A stretch of 64,000 bases of DNA from the NCBI GenBank assembly GCA_017999645.1, contig JAGNLJ010000003.1, positions 62,001 through 126,000 on the forward strand, read 5' to 3'. The notes below the pieces were generated by a model. That model saw only the letters and a list, made by a program, of their open reading frames with translations. It was not told where the DNA came from and made no database searches. This document shows positions 25,189 through 33,721 of the stretch, one piece after another. The translations under genes were made by a program, and so were the position numbers. Positions within the stretch are counted from its first letter, which is position 1. Every line of letters begins with the position of its first letter. Source of the stretch: Alphaproteobacteria bacterium (GTDB taxonomy: Bacteria; Pseudomonadota; Alphaproteobacteria; Micavibrionales; Micavibrionaceae).

Positions 25189-26928
25189 TTACCACCAGTT
25201 TATTTTGCTTAAAAGTTCTTCATTATATTTTTGAAGAAGTGTTTTAAATCCGGCCATCTCCTGAAATAAACCTGCCTGAATAGGATCCCAATTATCATTT
25301 TTATCTTTAATTTCCTCGACTAGCTTTTCATATGGATCATCCTCTCTATCACGCTTCCATCCAAAACGTCCTATCGGTCCCCAAAGTCTTTTACCTTTAC
25401 GATCCGCTAAATCTGCGTGAACTAAAGACATAAACAATTCAAATTTATCGTAATAAATTTCGTAATCTTTTCCTAAAAATAGCAAGTCGTCCAAATTTGG
25501 CTGAAGTAACTTAAACATATATTCGCTCATCGGAACATAATGACGCGCATGTTCTGGCAACTGCTTAAAAACCTCAGTTCTAGCAATGTCGACTATGCAA
25601 TTACCCAAGGCATTTACTAATTTCTCGTTAGAATTTTTGTGACTTCCACTTTTTACATCTGCCAATAACATTGCTGCCAAAGAAGCATAATTATTATTAG
25701 CAATAGAACTTATTCCAACACTGTAAGCCAAAAGCAAAATGGGATACCATTGCAAAGTAATAAATATTGTTAAACCACTTTTTGGCTCAGAGAAATGATC
25801 CATCAATCTTGAAAACGCAGTTTTAATAATTGAAAGGTGTTGATCCGTTCCCCAATAAGCGATAATTGCTAGAATTTTTTGTATGTCTTTAATAATAAGC
25901 TCATACTTATTTATTCTCTTTTTAAATTCTTCAAAACTGTAAGAAACACTTGCATCAAAAACAGGATCAGAAAGTTGCTGCACAATCTTCCTGACTTCAT
26001 TGTTTACAAAATCGCTTAATTTTATTCTATATTTAGAGTCTGAGAGATACTCTTTTGTTAGCTCTACAATATCGAGATTTTGTTGTTGCCGGTTATCTAA
26101 AAACACTGATGGCACTGCCACTAAAATATCCTCGTCCTTTTCAATTATTTTTTCTAATTCCTGCAATTTTGGGGCTTTAAATATAAAATCACCATCCCCA
26201 TCAATGAACCCATAATGAGGAGTTTGATTAGAGTTTTTATCTTGTGCAACATGCTCGTATACATACGCCATAATTCCATTTGCAGTAATGTTTCCTTCTG
26301 TATCCGCGCCCCTTCCATCAAGGGCTTGAAGTAAATGACCGGTAAATACAGAGTGATTTGGAACAGGGCCACCAGCGTCAGCAACTACCTGATTTGCTTT
26401 ACCAGCAGTTATCACCTGCCTAGTAAATCTAGTAGTCATATCTTTAAGAAATCTAACACTTCCCGCTTGAAGAGATCGGGTAACTGCCAACCCGCCATAA
26501 CAAGCATCCATTATATAAAGAATATGCTTAGCAGGTATTAAATCTGCGTTTCTTGTAAACTCATCCCATCTAATTAAAGTAGAAAGAAGAGCTCTTTGCC
26601 CCTCATAAGGAACTAAATATCCAGTCTCCCCTCTTCTTCCGGGCTGAGTAACGCCGTGCCCAGCAAAGAAAAATAATATTTTATCATCAGGAGAAATGTT
26701 TTCATTTACATAGGACAGATATGCTTTTGATATATTTTCTCTGGTTGCTTCTTTATTTTTAAGAAGCTGGATATTTTTTTTCTTAAAAGAAAAATTTTTA
26801 ATTAAGCTGTCGTTAATCGCCTCAGCGTCGCTGACTGCGTAACTCAATTTAGGGGCTGTCTCATAATCATCGATGCCGATGATCAATGCATGACTTTCAT
26901 TGTAACCCGGTTTAAATATTTCTGCCAT
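25189..26928 (-). CDS. Caspase-family (C14) protein with unknown C-terminal domain
   Basis: The 579-residue protein has an N-terminal caspase-like protease domain (about residues 10-250): HALIIGIDDYETAPKL, then the catalytic H91 in LFFFAGHGV and C143 in YIMDACYGG. The C-terminal 320 residues have no recognised domain; one weakly hydrophobic stretch lies near LTIFITLQWYPILLLAYSVG. Bacterial caspase-like proteases often act in abortive-infection defence with a sensor or effector domain. It is AT-rich compared with uvrB, 27 bp downstream of uvrB, and has a GGGGG ribosome-binding region. It may be co-transcribed with uvrB. No proteolytic target is visible. Confidence 0.82.
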   Translation of the reverse strand: MAEIFKPGYNESHALIIGIDDYETAPKLSYAVSDAEAINDSLIKNFSFKKKNIQLLKNKEATRENISKAYLSYVNENISPDDKILFFFAGHGVTQPGRRGETGYLVPYEGQRALLSTLIRWDEFTRNADLIPAKHILYIMDACYGGLAVTRSLQAGSVRFLKDMTTRFTRQVITAGKANQVVADAGGPVPNHSVFTGHLLQALDGRGADTEGNITANGIMAYVYEHVAQDKNSNQTPHYGFIDGDGDFIFKAPKLQELEKIIEKDEDILVAVPSVFLDNRQQQNLDIVELTKEYLSDSKYRIKLSDFVNNEVRKIVQQLSDPVFDASVSYSFEEFKKRINKYELIIKDIQKILAIIAYWGTDQHLSIIKTAFSRLMDHFSEPKSGLTIFITLQWYPILLLAYSVGISSIANNNYASLAAMLLADVKSGSHKNSNEKLVNALGNCIVDIARTEVFKQLPEHARHYVPMSEYMFKLLQPNLDDLLFLGKDYEIYYDKFELFMSLVHADLADRKGKRLWGPIGRFGWKRDREDDPYEKLVEEIKDKNDNWDPIQAGLFQEMAGFKTLLQKYNEELLSKINWW

Positions 26929-26955
26929 AATGATCCCCCCATAAATAATTATAAC

Positions 26956-29019
26956 TTACCTCAACGCCAGTTCCAGCGTTTCCAGCTTCTGGATTTCGTC
27001 GCGGATAGCGGCGGCCTCTTCGAATTCCAAATCCGCAGCGGCGGCGAGCATTTCCTTGCGTCGTTTCTCGATATGTTTTTTGAGCTTGTCGGGCTTGCCG
27101 ATAAAATCCTGCATGCCGCTGTCCTCAAGCGTGAGGATTTCGTCGAGATGGTCGCCCTGCTCATAGACGGAATCCAGAATGGTATGGATATTCTTGCGGA
27201 TCGATTCCGGCGTGATGCCATGCTCCTTGTTGTATTCAACCTGCTTGGCGCGGCGGCGGTCGGTTTCGTCGATAGCGGCCTTCATCGAGTCCGTAATCGT
27301 ATCGGCATAGAGAATGGCCTTGCCGTCGATATTCCGCGCCGAGCGACCAATTGTCTGGATCAGCGAGGTGCGCGAACGCAGAAACCCTTCCTTGTCGGCA
27401 TCCAGAATACACACACGCATGCATTCGGGGATGTCGAGGCCTTCGCGGAGCAGGTTGATGCCGACCAGCACGTCGAATTCGCCCTTGCGCAGCGACTGCA
27501 TGATCTCGATGCGCTCCAGCGTTTCGACATCGGAATGGAGATAACGCACGCGCACGCCGTTTTCGCTTAGATATTCTGTAAGATCCTCGGCCATTTTCTT
27601 GGTGAGCGTGGTCACTAACACGCGGCCCCCCTGCTTCGTCACCAGCTGGCATTCATGCATGAGGTCGTCGATCTGGTGGGCGGTAGGACGGATTTCGACG
27701 GGCGGATCGATGAGGCCCGTCGGGCGCACGACCTGCTCGACGAATTCGCCGCCGGTGCGCTCAAGCTCCCACGGCCCCGGCGTGGCGGAGACATAGGTGG
27801 TCTGGCCGCGGATCGTGTTCCACTCCTCGAACTTGAGCGGACGGTTATCAACGGCGGCAGGCAGGCGGAAACCGTATTCCACCAGCGTCGATTTACGCTT
27901 GAAGTCGCCGTTATACATGGCACGGAGCTGGCCTGTCATGACATGGGATTCGTCCAGGAACATGAGCGCGTCCGGTGGGAGATATTCGATCAGGGTCGGC
28001 GGCGGCTCGCCGGGCGCGCGGCCGGTCATGTAGCGCGAGTAATTCTCGATGCCCGCGCAGGAGCCGGTGGCCTCCATCATTTCAATATCAAAGCGCGTGC
28101 GCTGATCCAACCGCTGGTATTCGAGCAGCTTGTTCTGCGACTGGAAAAACGCGAGCTGATTTTTGAGGTCGTTTTTGATGTTGTGGATCGCCTGCTGCAT
28201 CGTCGGGCCGGGCGTAATGTAGTGCGAGTTCGCGTAGATACGCACGCCCTCTAAATCGCCGAATTTCTCGCCTGTTAAGGGGTCGAATTCCGTGACGCCT
28301 TCCAGCTCGTCGCCGAACAGCGAGAACCGCCACGCGCGGTCTTCCATGTGGGTGGGGAATAATTCCACCGTGTCGCCGCGCACGCGGAATGTTCCGCGCT
28401 CGAACGCGATGTCGTTGCGCTTGTATTGCAGCGTGATGAGGCGGGAGATGAGTTCCTGCCGGTCGATTTTATCGCCCTTGTGCAGGTCGAACCGCATGGC
28501 GAGGTAATCTTCCTTCGAGCCGATGCCGTAGATGCAGGACACCGACGCCACGATGATGCAGTCGCGCCGCTCGAACACCGCCCGCGTCGCGGCATGGCGC
28601 ATCCGGTCGATCTGTTCATTTATTGAGGAGTCCTTTTCGATGAACAAATCGGTGCGGGGGACATAGGCCTCGGGCTGGTAGTAATCGTAGTACGAGACGA
28701 AATACTCGACCGCGTTCTCGGGGAAGAAGGTCTTCATCTCGCCATATAACTGCGCGGCCAGCGTCTTGTTGGGGGCAAGGATCAGCGCCGGGCGCTGCAG
28801 CGCCTGGATCACATGCGCCATGGTGAAGGTCTTGCCCGACCCTGTAACGCCGAGCAGGACCTGGTCGCTCAGGCCGTTTTTAATCCCCTCGACAAGCTTT
28901 TGGATGGCCTGGGGCTGGTCGCCCGCCGGCTGGAAATCGGAATGGATGCGGAACGGGACCGCCCCCTCAACGGGGGGCAGATCGGGGTTGATCATCTCGT
29001 TCATCAGCTTCTGGACCAT
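26956..29019 (-). CDS. uvrB: Excinuclease ABC subunit B
   Basis: Damage-verifying helicase of nucleotide-excision repair. The 687-residue protein shows [14 protein letters not shown] (Walker A), the beta-hairpin region [12 protein letters not shown], the DESHV Walker B motif, helicase motif [11 protein letters not shown] and the C-terminal UvrC-binding UVR coiled coil (about 640-687). Start 29019 was used; ATGs at 29004 and 28995 are also plausible. No alphaproteobacterial LexA box (GTTC-N7-GTTC) was found in the 100 bp upstream. Confidence 0.96.
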   Translation of the reverse strand: MVQKLMNEMINPDLPPVEGAVPFRIHSDFQPAGDQPQAIQKLVEGIKNGLSDQVLLGVTGSGKTFTMAHVIQALQRPALILAPNKTLAAQLYGEMKTFFPENAVEYFVSYYDYYQPEAYVPRTDLFIEKDSSINEQIDRMRHAATRAVFERRDCIIVASVSCIYGIGSKEDYLAMRFDLHKGDKIDRQELISRLITLQYKRNDIAFERGTFRVRGDTVELFPTHMEDRAWRFSLFGDELEGVTEFDPLTGEKFGDLEGVRIYANSHYITPGPTMQQAIHNIKNDLKNQLAFFQSQNKLLEYQRLDQRTRFDIEMMEATGSCAGIENYSRYMTGRAPGEPPPTLIEYLPPDALMFLDESHVMTGQLRAMYNGDFKRKSTLVEYGFRLPAAVDNRPLKFEEWNTIRGQTTYVSATPGPWELERTGGEFVEQVVRPTGLIDPPVEIRPTAHQIDDLMHECQLVTKQGGRVLVTTLTKKMAEDLTEYLSENGVRVRYLHSDVETLERIEIMQSLRKGEFDVLVGINLLREGLDIPECMRVCILDADKEGFLRSRTSLIQTIGRSARNIDGKAILYADTITDSMKAAIDETDRRRAKQVEYNKEHGITPESIRKNIHTILDSVYEQGDHLDEILTLEDSGMQDFIGKPDKLKKHIEKRRKEMLAAAADLEFEEAAAIRDEIQKLETLELALR

Positions 29020-29046
29020 GCCCTTTATATAAAGCGCCCGGGGCCC

Positions 29047-29083
29047 AAAAACAAACGCCGCCCGGGATGCCCGCGCGGCGTTG
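29047..29083 (-). terminator. Terminator of the small lipoprotein gene
   Basis: AACGCCGC (29054-29061) and GCGGCGTT (29075-29082) form a stem followed on the minus strand by TTGTTTTTG. Confidence 0.75.
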
Positions 29084-29123
29084 ATTAAGGGAGGAATGAG
29101 GTACCCCCTTGGGTGTGCTTTAA

Positions 29124-29252
29124 TTACTTGGACTGGCTGCTGCGGAAGGTGCCTTCGCTGCGTGCGCTGTCCGAGTTCTGGGCATTTGCTGCACAGCCCG
29201 CGAGAGCGAGCACGGTGCAGGACGCCAGAACGATGTTTTTAACGTTTTTCAT
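29124..29252 (-). CDS. Very small lipoprotein, 42 aa
   Basis: ATG 29252 opens [20 protein letters not shown], an N-terminal signal peptide with a lipobox LAGC at about residue 20. A 22-residue Ser/Asn-rich mature peptide ends at TAA 29124-29126. Size and design resemble entericidin-type lipoproteins. It has its own terminator and lies upstream of uvrB on the same strand. Confidence 0.75.
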   Translation of the reverse strand: MKNVKNIVLASCTVLALAGCAANAQNSDSARSEGTFRSSQSK

Positions 29253-29365
29253 GTTGTTGGTTCCTTTCCCCATGAAGTAGCCCTTAGCTCTAATGAGAAA
29301 AAATCCGGCTGTCTATCCCCTGCGTTAGAGAAGTTCTCATTATTAAGTAGCTGACAATATTAATA

Positions 29366-29394
29366 TTGACATAATAAAAATCCCTACTTATAAA
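29366..29394 (+). promoter_or_regulatory. Consensus promoter immediately before an ATG
   Basis: TTGACA (29366-29371) and TATAAA (29389-29394) are separated by an ideal 17 bases. The ATG at 29401 is only 6 bases after the -10 box, so the mRNA would be leaderless or nearly so. Confidence 0.7.
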
Positions 29395-29400
29395 AAGCCC

Positions 29401-29988
29401 ATGAAAATGGATGATTACTTCAATAGCCGGGCCATTTCCGGTTACCTGTTCTGGGCAGGCAACCTGACCGCTGTTTTCACGGCTGTAAACAATAAACCGC
29501 AATTGGTGGTAGGCGCACTCCTGACCGCCGCGTCAGTGCTTTATCCTCTCACACAAAAACGTCCCAAACTTTTTGCCGTCATCGGCAGTTCATTGATAAC
29601 CGCCCAAGGCATCATTGCAGCCACGGCATCGGGCGCAGGAAAAATCGCGCAACAAATCGGCACCATCCCGCCTATGATACAAGGCCTGCTGATGATCCGC
29701 GCCGCACGTAATGCGAGCGCGCACGCCAAGCCCTTTAAAACCGATAATGTGTTTCTGAAGCCAATTGAATTGATAGACCGCTACCCGATTTTATCCGGCG
29801 CATCGATCGAAGGGCCCGGCGTCGCACTGATCTCTTATGGCGCATACACCAGCGATGAAATCGGGTTAAGTTTCGCAGCCGCGCAATGGACGCTCGCCAA
29901 TGTTTTTCTTGCTGCGTCCGATCCGGCCCTGCAGAAGAAAAAGCCCGAAAAAACAAACAGCGCAGACCATGGGCCCGCGCTGTTTTAG
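29401..29988 (+). CDS. Integral membrane protein of unknown function, 195 aa
   Basis: Several hydrophobic segments (about residues 12-28, 34-50, 57-75, 85-98, 135-150 and 155-170) and a polar C-terminal tail. No motif was recognised. Two starts are possible (29401 and 29407); the promoter position favours a leaderless message from 29401. A perfect palindromic terminator follows at 30002-30024. Confidence 0.65.
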   Translation: MKMDDYFNSRAISGYLFWAGNLTAVFTAVNNKPQLVVGALLTAASVLYPLTQKRPKLFAVIGSSLITAQGIIAATASGAGKIAQQIGTIPPMIQGLLMIRAARNASAHAKPFKTDNVFLKPIELIDRYPILSGASIEGPGVALISYGAYTSDEIGLSFAAAQWTLANVFLAASDPALQKKKPEKTNSADHGPALF

Positions 29989-30001
29989 ATACTCAGAAAA
30001 G

Positions 30002-30024
30002 AAAAAGGTTAATTAACCTTTTTT
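30002..30024. terminator. Palindromic bidirectional terminator
   Basis: AAAAAGGTTAATTAACCTTTTT is a perfect palindrome with a T-run on both strands. It overlaps the stop codon of the lysine-rich gene on the minus strand. Confidence 0.75.
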
Positions 30025-30102
30025 CTTCTTCGTTGTTTTTTTCTTTTTCGTTGCTGTTTTTTTCTTAGCAACTTTCTTCTTCGCTTTTTTCTTGGCTGCC
30101 AT
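30013..30102 (-). CDS. Lysine-rich micro-protein, 29 aa
   Basis: ATG 30102, preceded by GGGAG, opens a 29-residue peptide built almost only of Lys, Ala and Thr (MAAKKKAKKK, then more K blocks, ending KKKKG). Such composition matches the tail of histone H1-like or Hc1/AlgP-like nucleoid proteins. A DNA-binding or compaction role is inferred. A longer relative is at 30428-30574 on the same strand. Confidence 0.65.
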   Translation of the reverse strand: MAAKKKAKKKVAKKKTATKKKKTTKKKKG

Positions 30103-30279
30103 TGGAGGTCTCCCAAAAAAGATGTGATCTGAAGCGATCACGGCACGGCATCAGACACCCGATGCCTGAAACTTATGGTACTCGCGATTCGGACCTTTAC
30201 ACACAGAAATCAACAAAACAAAAAAATAATCCCTGATTTTTTGTGGATGAGATTAAAACAAAAAAATGAAAACTAAATT

Positions 30280-30360
30280 GTCATCCCGAGCGAAGTCGAG
30301 GGATCTTCATAATATTCAGCGGGAAAGATCCCTCGGTTCGCTTTGCTCTCTCGGGATGAC
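30280..30360. repeat. Long palindromic element, second copy type
   Basis: The outer arms GTCATCCCGAG (30280-30290) and CTCGGGATGAC (30350-30360) match perfectly over 11 bp. The inner arms GAGGGATCTT (30298-30307) and AAGATCCCTC (30325-30334) match perfectly over 10 bp. The design is the same as the 7733-7814 element with different sequence. The remaining 30103-30427 interval holds one more terminator and no gene. Confidence 0.85.
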
Positions 30361-30374
30361 GAAAACTGCACGCA

Positions 30375-30405
30375 CAATAAAAAACGCCGCCCGGAGGCGG
30401 CGCTT
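30375..30405 (-). terminator. Terminator of the 48-aa lysine-rich gene
   Basis: CGCCGC (30385-30390) and GCGGCG (30397-30402) pair around CCGGAG, with TTTTTTATT on the 3' side of the minus strand. Confidence 0.8.
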
Positions 30406-30427
30406 TCGTAATTCTTGGAAAAAGAAA

Positions 30428-30574
30428 TTAGGCTTTCTTTTTCGCTTTAGCTCTTTTAGCAGGAGCTTTTTTCGCTTTAGCGGACTTACGCTTCGCGGGC
30501 TTCTTCTTTGCTTTTTTAGCTGTTTTCTTTGCAGCCATTTTCACTGTTTTCTTTTTTGCTTTCTTCTTAGCCAT
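30428..30574 (-). CDS. Lysine/alanine-rich histone H1-like protein, 48 aa
   Basis: ATG 30574 opens MAKKKAKKKTVKMAAKKTA and continues with KAKKKPAKRKSAKAKKAPAK-type repeats to the stop at 30428-30430. AKKx and PAK repeats are typical of histone H1-like bacterial proteins that coat DNA. It lies next to the 29-aa relative and has a dedicated promoter and terminator. It is not found by size-limited scans. Confidence 0.75.
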   Translation of the reverse strand: MAKKKAKKKTVKMAAKKTAKKAKKKPAKRKSAKAKKAPAKRAKAKKKA

Positions 30575-30655
30575 AGTAGTTTCTCCAATGTAGAAGTTTT
30601 GTTTGAAGGAAATTTGACCGGAATGGTCGGGAAGGAAAGTTACTCAACTCGGAGT

Positions 30656-30686
30656 AATATACCTCGATTTGACCTAATGACCTAAT
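30656..30686 (-). promoter_or_regulatory. Promoter with tandem repeat over the -35 box
   Basis: On the minus strand, TAGGTC (30684-30679) and TATATT (30661-30656) are separated by 17 bases. A perfect direct repeat GACCTAAT x2 (plus strand 30671-30686) covers the -35 region and could be an operator. The start of the 48-aa gene is about 80 bases downstream. Confidence 0.5.
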
Positions 30687-30815
30687 AATATTTTGCATTA
30701 TCGTTAATTTTCTAAAGTACCCCCGCCCTCCCCCAAAGTGATCGCCCTTTTTATTTCCCGACTACTTCACAAATTCGCGTTTGAACACTGGTCAATGATT
30801 TGTTATCAGTACGTC

Positions 30816-32414
30816 ATGCTTGATACAGACACACAGATTGCCCTCGCCTGCCGCACATGGGCCTTCGAAGAAGCCAAAGCGGTGGTAAAGCGCCTGAACG
30901 GCAAGACACCGGATAAAGGATTCGCCCTGTTCGAAACAGGTTACGGCCCCTCGGGATTACCTCATATAGGGACGTTCGGCGAGAACTGCCGCACCACGAT
31001 GGTCATGCGCGCCTTCCGCCGCATATCGGATATCCCGGCCAAGATCATATGTTTTTCGGACGATATGGATGGCCTTCGCAAGGTGCCGGAGAATGTACCC
31101 AATAAGGAATTACTGGCAGCAAACCTGGGCCAGCCCCTCACGAAAGTGCCCGACCCGTTCGGCACCCATGACAGCTTTGGCCGTCATAATAATGCGCGGC
31201 TGCGCGCCTTCCTCGACCAGTTCGGGTTCGAATACGAATTCATCTCCTCGACCGACTATTACAAGAGCGGCAAGTTCGACGAGACGCTGCTCAAGATGCT
31301 GGCAGCCCATGACAAGATCCGCGAAGCCGTCATTCCCATTCTCGGCGAAGAACGCGCCGCGACCTACAGCCCCTTCCTGCCCCTCTCGCCGAAAACCGGC
31401 AAAGTATTGCAGGTGGAAATTACGGGCGTCGACGTATCGAAAGGCACTGTCAAGTTCATCGACGAGGACGGCACGCCGACAGAAGTTCCTGTGACGGGCG
31501 GCAATGTCAAAGCGCAATGGCGCGCCGACTGGGCATTACGCTGGTACGCGCTGGATGTCGACTATGAAATGTCAGGCGTCGATCTGCGCAGCTCGTCTGA
31601 AATCTCGGGGAAGATTCTTAAAATTCTAGGCAAGCCGAAACCGGCAGGCTTCCATTACGAATTGTTCCTGGATGAAAAGGGCGAGAAGATTTCAAAATCC
31701 AAGGGCAACGGCCTGACCATCGAGGAATGGCTGACTTACGCTCCGCATGAGAGCCTTGCCTATTATATGTTCATCCGCCCGACCTCGGCGAAGAAACTGC
31801 ACTTCGATGTTATTCCGAAGGCCGTCGACGAATATATTCAGTTCATTGAGAAATTACCATCGCAGGACGACAAGGCAAAGTTAGAAAACCCGGCCTGGTA
31901 TATTCACAACGGCGCGTTGCCAAATGGTCAGCATTCGCCGATTTCCTTCGCGCTGCTTTTGAACCTCGCCAGCGCCGCGAACGCGCAGGATAAGGAAACG
32001 CTCTGGAGCTACATCAAGATGCACAAGCCGGGCCTTTCGCCCGACAGCGCGCCGTTTTTAGATCGCCTCGCCGGTTACGCGGTTAAGTATTACGAAGATT
32101 TCGTCCTGCCGAACAAGCAGTACCGCATGCCGGACGACCGTGAACGCAAGGCGATGGAAGACCTCGCCGCGCGGCTTGAGAAAGTCGCCGATGGCGCCGA
32201 TTTAGACACGCTGCAGACGGAAGTTTTCGCTGCCGGGAAAGAAAACGGCTACCCGAAGGAAGAACTGCGCAACTGGTTCCAGGCGCTGTACCAGGTGCTG
32301 TTAGGCCAATCGGAAGGCCCGCGCTTTGGCTCCTTCATCCAGCTCTATGGCAGGGACAAGACGATTGCACTTATTCATAAGGGATTGTCAGGCGATCTCG
32401 CCAAGGCGGCGTGA
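30816..32414 (+). CDS. lysK: Lysyl-tRNA synthetase, class I
   Basis: Charges tRNA-Lys using the class I fold, found in archaea and in some bacteria including many alphaproteobacteria. From ATG 30816 the protein has 532 residues. The HIGH-type motif is GLPHIGT at residues 48-53 and the KMSKS-type motif is KISKS at 291-295. A longer open frame from 30738 adds 26 residues that do not look like the family. Its stop abuts the stop of the convergent orphan gene. Confidence 0.95.
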   Translation: MLDTDTQIALACRTWAFEEAKAVVKRLNGKTPDKGFALFETGYGPSGLPHIGTFGENCRTTMVMRAFRRISDIPAKIICFSDDMDGLRKVPENVPNKELLAANLGQPLTKVPDPFGTHDSFGRHNNARLRAFLDQFGFEYEFISSTDYYKSGKFDETLLKMLAAHDKIREAVIPILGEERAATYSPFLPLSPKTGKVLQVEITGVDVSKGTVKFIDEDGTPTEVPVTGGNVKAQWRADWALRWYALDVDYEMSGVDLRSSSEISGKILKILGKPKPAGFHYELFLDEKGEKISKSKGNGLTIEEWLTYAPHESLAYYMFIRPTSAKKLHFDVIPKAVDEYIQFIEKLPSQDDKAKLENPAWYIHNGALPNGQHSPISFALLLNLASAANAQDKETLWSYIKMHKPGLSPDSAPFLDRLAGYAVKYYEDFVLPNKQYRMPDDRERKAMEDLAARLEKVADGADLDTLQTEVFAAGKENGYPKEELRNWFQALYQVLLGQSEGPRFGSFIQLYGRDKTIALIHKGLSGDLAKAA

Positions 32415-33104
32415 TCAGGGGTCCGGCGTAAAGTCGTCGCCATTCGCGCTGAAGCCCAGAGGCCGGGGCCGAAGGCCAGCCTTACGGACATTTGCACGAT
32501 GGGACGTCGGAAGGATAAAGCTGCGGTCATTCGTGTGAACGTTTGCACCACCGGCCTTAAGCCCAAGACCTTCAACATTCCTTTCGGCTTTTGAACCGAC
32601 GGGCAGACGACTTGAGTCTTCGCTTTTATTCACGGCGCCTGAAGAGAAAAGCACATCAACACTCTTTTCAACTTCGCTATAGGTTTTCGGTTTAACGTCC
32701 GGTCCGCTGGACTGCTGAATACTTGCAACAAAAGGGCTGTAAGGTTCTTTTTCTGCAGGACCTTTGTCCCTGCTGAATAAGTGCACAAAACTTAACGCGC
32801 CTTCAATGACGGCAAAGCCAAAACGCGTGGCAAGACTCTCGCGTTTGACAGGCTCATGATAGGAAGAATGTTCACTCACGGTTTTTTGACGCCTGAACAC
32901 TTCAGTGACCTTGGAGCTGTTATAGCCCCAGCAACTTACAGTCTCAGTCACTCTTGTTCGTTCCTCGTAATCGCTAAGTTCGCGGGAACGGCTTTTAATT
33001 CCGGGATCGCGCTCATGATGTTTCGGCGTGCGTTTCCACGCGTCACCAACTGACGAGACCAGTTCGCCAAGCGCACCCCTGAAAAAACCGACTTCGTTCG
33101 CCAT
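32415..33104 (-). CDS. Orphan protein, 229 aa
   Basis: Not recognised. It is polar and charged overall, with one mildly hydrophobic patch (FGFAVIEGALSFVHLF, about residues 95-110) and a low-complexity C-terminal half with many Ser, Lys and Pro. No signal peptide. Its last codon abuts the lysK stop codon. It could be a lineage-specific protein; disorder is likely in the second half. Confidence 0.55.
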   Translation of the reverse strand: MANEVGFFRGALGELVSSVGDAWKRTPKHHERDPGIKSRSRELSDYEERTRVTETVSCWGYNSSKVTEVFRRQKTVSEHSSYHEPVKRESLATRFGFAVIEGALSFVHLFSRDKGPAEKEPYSPFVASIQQSSGPDVKPKTYSEVEKSVDVLFSSGAVNKSEDSSRLPVGSKAERNVEGLGLKAGGANVHTNDRSFILPTSHRANVRKAGLRPRPLGFSANGDDFTPDP

Positions 33105-33204
33105 TTTGCCTTCAAGCCCTTCAAATCTTGGATTGAAAGGTTATACAATAAATTCATTATGTAAAGCAACGAAAAATGTCCAAAACACTGATTCTAAAAG
33201 GTAT

Positions 33205-33681
33205 TTAACCGTCTGGATCGAGGATTGGGACCTTGCGGTCGGCATTGGCCCGCGCCGCGAACACGCCCGGCCGCTCGGCGATGATTTTAAGGGAGCCGTC
33301 CTCGAGCATGATTTCACTCGCCGTCGCAGAAGCAATCCCGCTGCGCGCGAATTCCTCGGGCATCATTTCCCGCACGATCACAATGCGGTCGGTCTTGTTC
33401 AAAAGCAGTGGTGCAGCACGGAGTTTTTTATCGCCCACAAACGTCTGGCATTCTATTTTTCGCACGCCGATCTTGGCGGACTGCATCAGGAAATTCTGCA
33501 CATCAATGCGAGTCCCGATCACCAGCGGGCGGAATTTCTTCGGCGATATGGTGAATCGTAAAAGACAGACAGGCTGACCCTCCGGCGAATCCCGCTGCGG
33601 CAGGACTTCCTCGACATGGGAACTGTTAACCGCGAAAAAAAGTTCCCTGTTCGCAGCCTCTTTAAACAGGCAAAAACCCAT
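33205..33681 (-). CDS. Orphan protein, 158 aa
   Basis: Not recognised. Soluble, with an alternating hydrophobic pattern suggestive of an alpha/beta fold (for example CLLRFTISPKKFRPLVIGTR and RIVIVREMMPEE). No signal or membrane segments. It is divergent from the MscS gene, with 40 bp between the starts. Confidence 0.55.
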   Translation of the reverse strand: MGFCLFKEAANRELFFAVNSSHVEEVLPQRDSPEGQPVCLLRFTISPKKFRPLVIGTRIDVQNFLMQSAKIGVRKIECQTFVGDKKLRAAPLLLNKTDRIVIVREMMPEEFARSGIASATASEIMLEDGSLKIIAERPGVFAARANADRKVPILDPDG

Positions 33682-33721
33682 TCAATACAACCTGTACATC
33701 CGCGCTTATGCGCATTATCTT

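Noticed and set aside
26890..27570. Plus-strand frame of 226 codons
   Set aside because: Antisense to uvrB and the caspase gene start; no motif and no ribosome-binding site.
30266..30685. Plus-strand frame of 139 codons across the palindrome
   Set aside because: It reads through the palindrome, the terminator and the antisense of the lysine-rich gene, giving a Phe/Ser/Leu-rich artefact.
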